Source of the DNA: an uncultured Phascolarctobacterium sp.
GTDB lineage: Bacteria > Bacillota > Negativicutes > Acidaminococcales > Acidaminococcaceae
Length of the DNA stretch: 60,785 nucleotides
Reading direction: 5' to 3'
Assembly (NCBI RefSeq): GCF_900770955.1
Contig: NZ_CAAGLX010000023.1
Span: 1-60,785, forward strand
Made by a program: the position numbers and the translations under genes. Positions 51,749 through 59,509 of this stretch are shown here, piece after piece. Positions within the stretch are counted from its first letter, which is position 1. Every line of letters begins with the position of its first letter. Below the pieces are notes generated by a model, which did no database searches, was not told where the DNA came from, and was given only the letters and a program-made list of their open reading frames with translations.

Positions 51749-53878
51749 ATGTTAAAGGATTTTAGCAATCTTCCTTTAAAAATCTCCTATGATTCCGGTA
51801 CTGATAACATTTTAAGGGACTTTTACATTCCTGTGCTATCAACAGCAAACAGATATGACCGTATTGCAGGCTTTTTTTCATCAAGTACTCTAGCTGTTGC
51901 TGCAAGAGGAATGGAGGCCTTTATCACTAATGGCGGTATAATGCGTCTAGTGACCTGCCCCAGGCTAAGCAGCAATGATGTAGAAGCTTTAAAACGGGCT
52001 ACAGATAGCTTTGATTCTGTTATTTACAAGAATTTTATTACCTCATACGAGAATATATCCGATAGGTTTGAGCTTGACCACGTCAAAGCTTTAGGCTGGA
52101 TGATTGCTAATAATCTTTTGACGGTAAAGATTGCTGTTGTACGTAATAATTTAGGCGTATGCAGTAGTGATGAAATAGAACAATTAGGAATAATGCATCA
52201 AAAAGTAGGCATATTATATGACCAGGCCGGTAATGTATTATCTTTTAGCGGCTCTAATAATGAATCTGCCAGCGGCTGGATGGCCAACACGGAGGAATTT
52301 AAGGTTTTTTGCAGTTGGCGAAGTGCATTGCCCTATATAGAAGCTGACATACAGAGATTTGATAGTTTTTGGGACGGAACACGCCTGGATGTCGAAATCA
52401 AAGATATCCCTGCAGCAATAAAAGAAAAGCTTATAGTTGAAAGTAAAGATTTTAAGCCTGAACACATAGCAACCAAAAAGTATTTTTCTGCCTCAGATAA
52501 CAAACCAAAACCAAAACCAAAACTTGATTTGTTTTATTATCAAAACGACGCAGTAAATATGTGGCAGAACAATAACCGGTCACTGCTTCTGCAGATGGCT
52601 ACTGGTACAGGCAAGACTAGAACAGCTATAGGCTGCCTTGTTAAAGCTTTAAAGAACACCAAGCCCCTTCTGGCCGTAATAGCATGTCCTCAGGTAACAT
52701 TATCCGATCAATGGAAACGGGATATCGATTCTTTAGATACAGGTATTACACATAGTATAACTTTAAACGGCAATGTGAAAAACTGGCAGACTATATTCAA
52801 TAGGGAAATGTTGAAGCTCAAATTAGGTCAGTATAAGCATCTGGTCGTATATACTACGCATCAGATTTGTTCATCAACCAAATTTCTTGAAGTCATTACA
52901 TTACAGAAATTCAATAGTATTACTAAATTTCTGATAGGCGACGAAGTTCACGGCATGGGTGCTGATAAGACTAAAAACGGACTGATTGATGAATATACTT
53001 ATAGGCTTGGGCTAAGTGCTACACCGCAGAGATGGTTTGATGATGCTGGCAGCAAGCTTATTGAAGAATATTTCGGGGAAAAATCCTTTGAATTTACCAT
53101 TCATGATGCTTTGACAGAGGTTAACCCAATAACGAAAAAGAATTTTCTTGTTAAGTTTGATTATGAGCCATGTTTTGTTTCTCTTACAGATGATGAAATC
53201 GAAGAATATAAAAAGCTAACAGAGAAAATTATTAAATCAAAGCGTTACATGGATGATAAAGATACATATCTGCAGATGTTAAGATTTAAACGTGCGGATA
53301 TTGAGAAAAATGCTGTTGCCAAGTACGATGAGCTCGAAAGAATACTTGACAGCCTTGGTAATGACATAAGCAATATGATTATATTTGTTTCTGACGCGCA
53401 GATTGACAATGTTGTCAGAATGCTAGGAAAGCGGGGGATATCAACAACTAAGTTTACGCAGGAACAAGGTACTGCACCAATGGCGAAATATGGTGGGTTT
53501 TCAGAACGTGATTATATTATAAGCAAATTCAAGTCTAAGGATTATCAGGTGCTTGTCGCAATAAAATGTCTAGACGAAGGCATAGACATTCCTTCGGCCG
53601 ACACAGCTATCATTATGGCTTCAAGTACTAATCCCAGAGAATATGTGCAGCGTATAGGCCGTATTATCCGCCAGGCACCTAATAAGTATTCTGCCCGTAT
53701 ATATGATATGATTTTAGAACCTGATTATTATAGACTTGGTGATGATAAACTAGCTGCTGTCGAACGACGGATTTTTGAAAAAGAAATGGTTAGGGTAAAG
53801 GATCTGTCACAGGATGCAGCCAATAGCGTTACCGTATTGACAAAGGTTTACAAAGTTTTGGAGGAAAGCAAATTATGA
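51749..53878 (+). CDS. PLD-nuclease/superfamily 2 DEAH-type helicase fusion
   Basis: 709 aa. The N-terminal domain (about 1-230) is phospholipase-D-like: SSSTLAVAARGMEAFI, MHQKVGILYD (HxK motif) and SFSGSNNESASGW, a single HKD-type site that would work as a dimer. The SF2 helicase follows: MATGTGKTRTAIG (Walker A), IGDEVHGMG (motif II), GLSATPQRW (motif III), VAIKCLDEGIDIPSADTAII, and YVQRIGRIIRQAP (motif VI). The fold and order match restriction or defence helicases rather than replication enzymes. Its stop overlaps the next small gene (ATGA). Confidence 0.9.
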   Translation: MLKDFSNLPLKISYDSGTDNILRDFYIPVLSTANRYDRIAGFFSSSTLAVAARGMEAFITNGGIMRLVTCPRLSSNDVEALKRATDSFDSVIYKNFITSYENISDRFELDHVKALGWMIANNLLTVKIAVVRNNLGVCSSDEIEQLGIMHQKVGILYDQAGNVLSFSGSNNESASGWMANTEEFKVFCSWRSALPYIEADIQRFDSFWDGTRLDVEIKDIPAAIKEKLIVESKDFKPEHIATKKYFSASDNKPKPKPKLDLFYYQNDAVNMWQNNNRSLLLQMATGTGKTRTAIGCLVKALKNTKPLLAVIACPQVTLSDQWKRDIDSLDTGITHSITLNGNVKNWQTIFNREMLKLKLGQYKHLVVYTTHQICSSTKFLEVITLQKFNSITKFLIGDEVHGMGADKTKNGLIDEYTYRLGLSATPQRWFDDAGSKLIEEYFGEKSFEFTIHDALTEVNPITKKNFLVKFDYEPCFVSLTDDEIEEYKKLTEKIIKSKRYMDDKDTYLQMLRFKRADIEKNAVAKYDELERILDSLGNDISNMIIFVSDAQIDNVVRMLGKRGISTTKFTQEQGTAPMAKYGGFSERDYIISKFKSKDYQVLVAIKCLDEGIDIPSADTAIIMASSTNPREYVQRIGRIIRQAPNKYSARIYDMILEPDYYRLGDDKLAAVERRIFEKEMVRVKDLSQDAANSVTVLTKVYKVLEESKL

Positions 53879-54039
53879 AAATGAATCCTGCTATAAAAGA
53901 CAAGGTTGATAAGTATAGCTATGGCGATAAGCAAGTAGCTCAATTTTTGATGGATATTATAAAACATGAAACTGAGGGTGGTCAGTACTCAAAGCAGTAC
54001 AGAAAGCTTATCCAAGATACTGTTGATAAAGGGGAGTAA
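53875..54039 (+). CDS. 54-aa conserved-looking small protein
   Basis: A short gene coupled to the helicase by an ATGA overlap and ending 3 nt before the ATPase start. The product is charged and helical (KDKVDKYSYGDKQVAQFLMD; KHETEGGQYSKQYRKL), without Cys, membrane segment or signal. Its tight packing on both sides argues that it is a real gene. The position between helicase and ATPase is like that of small bridging or regulatory subunits. No family is recognised. Confidence 0.75.
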   Translation: MKMNPAIKDKVDKYSYGDKQVAQFLMDIIKHETEGGQYSKQYRKLIQDTVDKGE

Positions 54040-54042
54040 TTT

Positions 54043-56037
54043 ATGCGACTCATATCTGTTGAAACAGAGAATTTTAGACAATATAAAAATTTGAAAGTCA
54101 TATTTCCAAAAAGTGGTGATTTTGATATTCATATTATTGAAGCTTCTAACGGGGTTGGAAAGACCAATCTTCTGAATGCTATCAATTGGTGCCTTTATGG
54201 TGACGAACCGCATAAGTCTGGTATATTTCAACGCGATGACATTCATGAAACAATAGATGATTCTAACAGTTTGCCGTTATACAATATTGAAGTTATGAAA
54301 GAATGCGAGGAAACTGGAAAAAAGATTTGTTCGGTGTATGTTATTGTTAAATTGGATATTGATGGTGAAGAATATAGGTTTTCACGCTCTCAAGAGTTCA
54401 TGGTTGGCAGTGGTGTTGAGTTTGGGCAACAGAAGAAGTCATGTAGAAAATTGACTTCTTGTGGTATAACGGTACCTTTAGATGAAGAAAGTTTATGTTC
54501 AACATTAAATTCGGTTTTGCCTCGTGACATTAGGGAATACTTTTATTTCGATGGCGAACAGCTTTTAACATATTTTAAGGATAGTAAACGTCGTAATGTA
54601 AAGGATAATGTCTATACTATTGCACAAATTAATATTTTAGATGAAGTAAAGAAACACTTGAAATCTACGATAAACTATTATAAAGCTGAATATTATAAAA
54701 AAGTTCCTCAGCTTGAAGCCAAAGAAGAAAAGCTCAAGGAAGTAGAGAGGACTTTTGAAGAACTTAAAAAAAAGCTTGATGTAACTAATTCTGAATTAAA
54801 AAAAGCTCAGAAGGAAATAAAAGATGCTAATTCTGCTATAAGTGGCAGAGAGTCTCTTTCTAATATAAATGAAAGTTATAATGACAAGATGAAGCTTCTG
54901 GAGTCTTATGAAGAAGCTTTGAAGATTCTTGTTTCTGAAAGAGATAAGTTCATAAGGGAATCTGTGATTAATATTCTGCTTTATGAAAATAACAAGACTG
55001 TTATTGATTATATTAACAACAGGCAGGAAGAAGATGACAGCTTTACAGATCTTCGTGAGTCTGATATAGAAGAAAGTATTGTCGAATGTGAATGTAAGCT
55101 GTGTAAAGGACCACTGGATAAGAATAAGGTTCAGATGCTTAAATACTTGTTGGATAAGATTAAGGGTAATACTTCTGCTAGAAAAATAACCGAAATAATT
55201 CCATATATAAAAAAATCATTGGAGATAGGGCTTTTTTTACATTGTAAAGACAATATTTTGGGAAAAATTGATAAAAAAAGCGTAGAAATTGATGCTTTAG
55301 GTGAAGAAATAGATGCTTTAAATGTTAAATTAAAAGAGTATGGCGCTAATGCTGTTGAGAATGTAGCTGAGTTACTTAAGAAAAGAGATGATTTTCAAAA
55401 ACTGTTAGAAAAAAAGAAAATAGATCAAGTTAAGTTTTCATGTCAGATGGAAGATGTTAAAAATGAAGTTGCTCGCTTAAAAGTAGAGTATGAAAAAGCT
55501 CTTAAGACAGCTGCAGAGCAAGAAATAACTAAGCAATATTGGGAGTTTGCTGTTAAATCTCTTAACGTTCTCGATAAAGTGATAGAGGATTTGGCAGAAA
55601 GTGGCAGAAATCTCATTGCTTCACGTACAGAAGCACTTTTTGGAGAACTTATATGGAAGAAAGATACCTATGGTAGAGTAGAGCTTTCTGAAGATTATTC
55701 ACTAAAGCTTTATCATAAATACAACAATAAGTCTTGTCTGGATAGTTGTTCAGCTTCTGAAACAGAGCTTCTGGCTTTGGCTTTTACATTAGCTGTCCAT
55801 GAGGTATCCGGTTATAATAGTTTTTTGCTTATTGATACACCAGTAGGCAGGGTTTCTGACGCTAACAGAAAGAATTTCGCTGAAGTACTGCTGAAAATCA
55901 GTACCGAAAAGCAAATTATTTTAGAAGTAACGCCTTCCGAGTATTCTGCTGAAATAAAAGACGTGTTATCTCAGCCGCAACTTTCGAGTTATACGAGATT
56001 GTATTTAAAAAATAATTGTGTGTTTAAGGAGAATTGA
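54043..56037 (+). CDS. DndD/Rad50-like SMC-type ATPase
   Basis: 664 aa. The N-terminus MRLISVETENFRQYKNLKV and Walker A SNGVGKTNLLNAINWCLYG mark the SMC/Rad50/DndD group. The length is close to that of DndD. Long coiled coils (about 215-320 and 400-520) flank a CxxC pair in ECECKLCKGPL, like a Rad50 zinc hook. The C-terminal half has the ABC signature region SASETELLALAFTLAV, Walker B FLLIDTPVGRVSD, and EVTPSEY. It is AT-rich, with only 19 of 60 bases G or C at 54721-54780. It may couple ATP hydrolysis to DNA binding in the accessory system. Full Dnd membership is not established. Confidence 0.87.
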   Translation: MRLISVETENFRQYKNLKVIFPKSGDFDIHIIEASNGVGKTNLLNAINWCLYGDEPHKSGIFQRDDIHETIDDSNSLPLYNIEVMKECEETGKKICSVYVIVKLDIDGEEYRFSRSQEFMVGSGVEFGQQKKSCRKLTSCGITVPLDEESLCSTLNSVLPRDIREYFYFDGEQLLTYFKDSKRRNVKDNVYTIAQINILDEVKKHLKSTINYYKAEYYKKVPQLEAKEEKLKEVERTFEELKKKLDVTNSELKKAQKEIKDANSAISGRESLSNINESYNDKMKLLESYEEALKILVSERDKFIRESVINILLYENNKTVIDYINNRQEEDDSFTDLRESDIEESIVECECKLCKGPLDKNKVQMLKYLLDKIKGNTSARKITEIIPYIKKSLEIGLFLHCKDNILGKIDKKSVEIDALGEEIDALNVKLKEYGANAVENVAELLKKRDDFQKLLEKKKIDQVKFSCQMEDVKNEVARLKVEYEKALKTAAEQEITKQYWEFAVKSLNVLDKVIEDLAESGRNLIASRTEALFGELIWKKDTYGRVELSEDYSLKLYHKYNNKSCLDSCSASETELLALAFTLAVHEVSGYNSFLLIDTPVGRVSDANRKNFAEVLLKISTEKQIILEVTPSEYSAEIKDVLSQPQLSSYTRLYLKNNCVFKEN

Positions 56038-56038
56038 A

Positions 56039-56494
56039 ATGCTCGAGAAAAACAGTGGAGATAGTCCTTTTAATGTAGATGTGTATAATCTGGAAGCCAT
56101 AATAGATAACAAGATTAAAAAGCTTAATGTTTTGGGCTTAAATGAACAGGAAAACTGTAATATTTTTATGATTTGTCTTGCTTTAGGTGTTAATAAAGGT
56201 CTTCGTACGCCGCTCAAAAAGGTTAAAGGCTGGGTACGCCCGAGTGCATTTCCTAGAGACTACCTAGCTTATATTGATGCAGTGGCACTCAGAGAGCTTA
56301 TACGTGACGGCAAAGAAAATCTTATAATATCAACTGATGAGGTTCATAAGATTGCAGAGGAATATGTTAATACTGGCTTGCTTATTATTGACGAAATGAT
56401 TCCTGATGTACGTCTTGCTGATACCGAAACTATTGCATACGAGCTTTTAAGTAAAGTTTGCGATGTATATGATAAGATTTCAAACGATATGTAA
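56039..56494 (+). CDS. Unknown 151-aa protein, possibly DndE-like
   Basis: It starts at ATG 56039, 1 nt after the ATPase stop, behind AAGGAG. All-helical prediction by eye. The stretch NIFMICLALGVNKGLRTPL and the later IAEEYVNTGLLIIDEMI faintly recall the pattern of DndE (a short DNA-binding protein encoded after DndD), but the identity is weak. It ends without a terminator in sight; the next gene follows after 26 nt. Confident as a gene, not as a family. Confidence 0.75.
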   Translation: MLEKNSGDSPFNVDVYNLEAIIDNKIKKLNVLGLNEQENCNIFMICLALGVNKGLRTPLKKVKGWVRPSAFPRDYLAYIDAVALRELIRDGKENLIISTDEVHKIAEEYVNTGLLIIDEMIPDVRLADTETIAYELLSKVCDVYDKISNDM

Positions 56495-56520
56495 AGCTTT
56501 TTAGAAAGGAATAATTTGTT

Positions 56521-56850
56521 TTGAAAAAGATTGCTTTGCTTACTTTAATTATATTATTATGCTCAGTTTCTGTAGCTTTTGGTTATGTAATAGGGAACAG
56601 TAATTTGCCTTTAAGTGATTATCCTGATTTTGACAGATATCGTTATAAAAAGCCAACGGCACCTTATTCTCGTAATCAGTATGATGATTCCAGATATAGA
56701 ACTGAAGTAGAAAATTATATTCAAGATGCAAGAAATTATGTTGAAGCTGCAGATAATGATATAGAACGCATTATTGAAGCTAAACAAGATGCTATTGCAA
56801 CAGCAAATGAAGCTGTAGAAGATTATAACAGATATGTTAGGGGGTACTGA
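56521..56850 (+). CDS. Small secreted protein with Tyr/Arg-rich N-terminal region
   Basis: 109 aa. A signal peptide (KKIALLTLIILLCSVSVAFG) is followed by an Arg/Tyr/Pro-rich segment (DYPDFDRYRYKKPTAPYSRN) and an amphipathic helix. The start is TTG 56521 with GAAAGGAA upstream. AT-rich like the island. The family is unknown. It lies only 26 nt downstream of the island's last gene, so it may be read from the same transcript. Confidence 0.65.
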   Translation: MKKIALLTLIILLCSVSVAFGYVIGNSNLPLSDYPDFDRYRYKKPTAPYSRNQYDDSRYRTEVENYIQDARNYVEAADNDIERIIEAKQDAIATANEAVEDYNRYVRGY

Positions 56851-56971
56851 GTAGACTAAAAATTATTCGTTTAAAAAATAATTTGTTATTCATTGAGATA
56901 ATTTAATTGTTTATATCGATATAATAGACTTATTTAAAAATGTTTGTAATGAATTACAGGAGTTGTTTTTA

Positions 56972-57454
56972 ATGCTAAAAGTATTGTGTAGTTTCTTGTT
57001 GATGGTAGTAATACTTGGTATATCTATGAATAAAGCAGAAGCTCATTCAAGTATTAGTATAGCTGCTAATGAGGGGCTTCCTGGTTATACTGGTTGGGTT
57101 CAAGCTGATATGACTATTAATGAGTTTGGTACAGCAACTCCTGATGCATCATATTCTATGCGCTTGTATAAGACTATGGGATTAGTTCCGGTTGCTTATT
57201 GTGCTTCTGGAGGCAGTCATATGGGAACCTATTACACTTTTTTTGTTAATCCTCAAACAGGCTATTTAATGGTTGACCGTACAGGACTAGCTTCTCATGG
57301 CATGGTGTTTAGTAGTCCCGATTTGAGGGCTTTTAGTAAAACGGGGCACATTGTGAATGTAACTGATATGTCACCGCAACAAGAGTTGTATAGAAAAGCA
57401 ATTAGTGTTGCAAAAACAGAATTTGATAAGTATCAGTCTATGATTAAAAAGTGA
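56972..57454 (+). CDS. Secreted protein of unknown function
   Basis: 160 aa. The signal peptide ends ISMNKAEA. The mature part contains ADMTINEFGTATPDASYSMR, a GGSHMGTYYTFFVN strand pair, and a C-terminal helix with KTEFDKYQSM. No lipobox and no further membrane segment. ATG 56972 is 9 nt from AGGAG. A -10-like TATAAT lies at 56920, so a separate promoter is possible. AT-rich like the preceding genes. Confidence 0.65.
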   Translation: MLKVLCSFLLMVVILGISMNKAEAHSSISIAANEGLPGYTGWVQADMTINEFGTATPDASYSMRLYKTMGLVPVAYCASGGSHMGTYYTFFVNPQTGYLMVDRTGLASHGMVFSSPDLRAFSKTGHIVNVTDMSPQQELYRKAISVAKTEFDKYQSMIKK

Positions 57455-57802
57455 ATATTTTGCTTAATGTTAATACTATATATAGAAATGGTGAAACAGA
57501 TTATAAAAACAAGCAATCAAAAGGTAAGCGGTTTCGATATTTAGTTATCAGATAGCAAAAGAAACAAACTCCTGTCATAGGCTGGCGCAAGCCAACTTGT
57601 GACAGGAGTTTGTGATTGTTTAATTCTGAAATAACTTACTTCTCTTCTTCCTCAAACTGAAAAATGTATTCCACCGGTTTCCCAAAAACCTTTAAAATAA
57701 AAAGTTTCTGAACTTCAAAGCATGAAGTGCATTGTAAGGTATGAAGAAAACCCCTCTGCAGGCTAAACCTATAGAGGGGAAATATTACTGATAATTCTAA
57801 TC
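57455..57802. other. Intergenic region with two hairpins and no gene
   Basis: No supportable ORF. A long inverted repeat at 57565-57612 (CAAACTCCTGTCA / TGACAGGAGTTTG) contains a smaller inner stem; it could terminate transcription from either side. A second hairpin at 57751-57779 is the terminator of the minus-strand pair. The stretch between them is AT-rich and featureless. Confidence 0.6.
57743..57780 (-). terminator. Terminator of the minus-strand DUF4160 pair
   Basis: CCCCTCT / AGAGGGG stem, with TTTTC after it on the minus strand. Confidence 0.75.
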
Positions 57803-58075
57803 TTATTTTTTTACTTTACCTTCACCAAAAACACTGATCCATTGAGCAATGATACGCTCGCGATTCAGCAAAATATATTTTCTGATCTGGCGGAGCTCAT
57901 TATCTGGAATTTTTCCGTTATTATTGGCTAATTCTGCTCCATCACTGGTAATCCAAAACTTGGTGGCGTTGGGTGTTTGAGTACCTTTAGCAACATGAAC
58001 ATGTATTGGCTCCATGTTTTCATTAGCCCAAAAATAAAACACATACCCTAAGAAACATGCTAATATTTTAGGCAA
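57803..58075 (-). CDS. DUF4160 domain protein (toxin-antitoxin-like)
   Basis: 90 aa. The DUF4160 pattern is clear: ILACFLGYVFYFWANEN followed by IHVHVAKG, with the histidine pair near residue 24-27. The partner gene precedes it on the same strand. The start is a TTG at 58075. It overlaps the partner's stop by 8 nt and has AAGGAG about 9 nt upstream, which decides against the longer frame. DUF4160 proteins often pair with DUF2442 proteins; their biochemical role is not established. Confidence 0.75.
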   Translation of the reverse strand: MPKILACFLGYVFYFWANENMEPIHVHVAKGTQTPNATKFWITSDGAELANNNGKIPDNELRQIRKYILLNRERIIAQWISVFGEGKVKK

Positions 58076-58343
58076 TTTGCTTACTCTCCTTTGCCATTTC
58101 CCACATAAGTAAAAGATTATCCGCTGCGAAGCTTTCAATCCAATAAAGCTCGTCCTCACTAAAGCCAAAAGCCTTAACAAACTTTTTGTCAGGCATAATG
58201 ATTTCAGCGAAATCAAAACCATTATTATTGTTGGGACGCTCAAATCTTACGCAAATATATTCCTTATACTCTTCATCTATAATGTCGCTGGTAGTGACTG
58301 TAATGCCGTTGAACATGCAGTAGTAATGCTTGTTGGTACACAT
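58068..58343 (-). CDS. Partner of the DUF4160 protein, 91 aa
   Basis: Small acidic protein whose sequence (TVTTSDIIDEEYKEYICVRF...EIIMPDKKFVKAFGFSEDEL) has the strand-rich feel of the DUF2442-type partner, but no firm match is made. AAGGAG is at suitable distance before ATG. It is the first gene of a two-gene minus-strand unit. The role may be regulatory or antitoxin-like, by analogy only. Confidence 0.6.
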   Translation of the reverse strand: MCTNKHYYCMFNGITVTTSDIIDEEYKEYICVRFERPNNNNGFDFAEIIMPDKKFVKAFGFSEDELYWIESFAADNLLLMWEMAKESKQIA

Positions 58344-58380
58344 AGGCGTACAACTCCTTTCAATGAGCTTATTTAATTAT

Positions 58381-58409
58381 ATTATAGCGTAGCAGGGGTG
58401 AATAGTAAA
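58381..58409 (-). promoter_or_regulatory. Promoter of the minus-strand pair
   Basis: On the minus strand: TTTACT (58409-58404), 17-nt spacer, TATAAT (58386-58381). Confidence 0.65.
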
Positions 58410-58478
58410 TAGAAGAATACTCCCACATCACCGCCACTATTAATTCACAATAGTTTTATATTTTCTTTTAGTAACCTA

Positions 58479-58487
58479 TGCTATAAT
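58479..58487 (+). promoter_or_regulatory. Extended -10 promoter of the secreted repeat protein
   Basis: TGCTATAAT about 30 nt before the ATG, divergent from the minus-strand promoter. Confidence 0.55.
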
Positions 58488-58518
58488 ATGCTTAGAAAGT
58501 GAAAATGAGGTGATTATC

Positions 58519-59268
58519 ATGCGTAAATTTACAGCCTTACTATTAGCTGCCTTAGTGCTTGTAGGCGCCAATACAGCTCTTGCTGATAAAACCATAACCT
58601 TAGATAAGGATACCAAGCTGGTGCCGCAGGGCTGGACGGTAGCGGACGATATCAAGTTCAAGAAGAATACTGTTGTAAAGCTCAACGATGACGGTCAGGT
58701 TATCGAGGGCGTGCTGGCGAGCGCCACCTATCTGCGTCCTTCCGGATGGAAGAGCCTGGCGAGCAATTATTATTATGTGGAGCGGAGTGCGCCGTTCTTC
58801 CCGCCGCGCTTCTTCTACCATCCGTACCGCCCGGGGCTGGTGATTCCTGCCGACGGTCATGTGCGCTACATGGGCAACAAGTCCGTTACCTTTGCCAAGG
58901 ACGGCACTGTGCTCAGCGGTGTGATTGATAATGACGTTATCCTGCAGCTGAATGATAACGGCTACGGCTTTGTGCGCTTTAAAAATGACAATCTGCTGAC
59001 CTTTGATACAAATGGCAGGGTTATAAGCGGTACACTGGCGGAGGCGACAAAGCTGCGTCCGCTCGGCTGGCAGCACAACCTGCAGGATGAAAGCGCGGGC
59101 TTTGTGGAATTCAAGAGCGGTACGGGCATCAGGTTTGATGCTGACGGTCTTGTAACTAACGGCTCTCTGAAGCAGAAAACCCTTTGGCATAATGCTGACG
59201 GCAGCACGAAGGAGTTGGAGGCTAAAGCGCCTGTTACATTTACTGCGGACGGAGCAGAGCAGGGATAA
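58519..59268 (+). CDS. Secreted repeat protein with MORN-like motifs
   Basis: 249 aa. A signal peptide (RKFTALLLAALVLVGANTALA) is followed by repeats of the form strand-D/N-G-x-V-x-x-G-x-L: VKLNDDGQVIEGVLASATYL, VTFAKDGTVLSGVI, LTFDTNGRVISGTLAEATKL, IRFDADGLVTNGSL and VTFTADG. The pair YLRPSGW/KLRPLGW shows a longer internal duplication. The middle holds an aromatic loop (FFPPRFFYHPYRPG). It probably sits outside the cytoplasmic membrane; the function is unknown. ATG 58519 follows GAGGTGA. A terminator ends the transcript. Confidence 0.75.
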   Translation: MRKFTALLLAALVLVGANTALADKTITLDKDTKLVPQGWTVADDIKFKKNTVVKLNDDGQVIEGVLASATYLRPSGWKSLASNYYYVERSAPFFPPRFFYHPYRPGLVIPADGHVRYMGNKSVTFAKDGTVLSGVIDNDVILQLNDNGYGFVRFKNDNLLTFDTNGRVISGTLAEATKLRPLGWQHNLQDESAGFVEFKSGTGIRFDADGLVTNGSLKQKTLWHNADGSTKELEAKAPVTFTADGAEQG

Positions 59269-59280
59269 GCAAAACATATA

Positions 59281-59332
59281 ATACCGTACAGGCTTCTGTG
59301 GCGATGGCGCTGAGGTCTGCACGGTATTTTTG
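59281..59332 (+). terminator. Terminator after the secreted repeat protein
   Basis: ATACCGT / ACGGTAT ends with further inner pairing, then TTTT. Confidence 0.7.
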
Positions 59333-59418
59333 TACAGGTGAGCAATGCCAAAGGATAAATTAGATTTTTTTATATTAACGTTTGTAACAGGCGCGAAGTG
59401 TAGCCGTAAAAGCAATAC

Positions 59419-59447
59419 TGTACAATTATGGAGTAATGAGGTATACT
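59419..59447 (+). promoter_or_regulatory. Likely promoter of the Ldh2-family gene
   Basis: TGTACA, 17-nt spacer, TATACT (59442-59447). The -35 is weak. Confidence 0.45.
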
Positions 59448-59509
59448 ATATGTAGTGCGAAAGCAACATTATTATGAATTGAAAAAATTTTCTTCAAGGA
59501 GGCACAAGC

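Noticed and set aside
49505..56494. Complete Dnd phosphorothioation locus
   Set aside because: Only a DndD-like ATPase and a doubtful DndE-like protein are seen. DndA, DndB and DndC are absent from the window.
57803..58243. 146-aa version of the DUF4160 protein
   Set aside because: The first 56 codons run antisense-like through the partner gene in another frame. The TTG at 58075 with its own AAGGAG gives the normal DUF4160 start.
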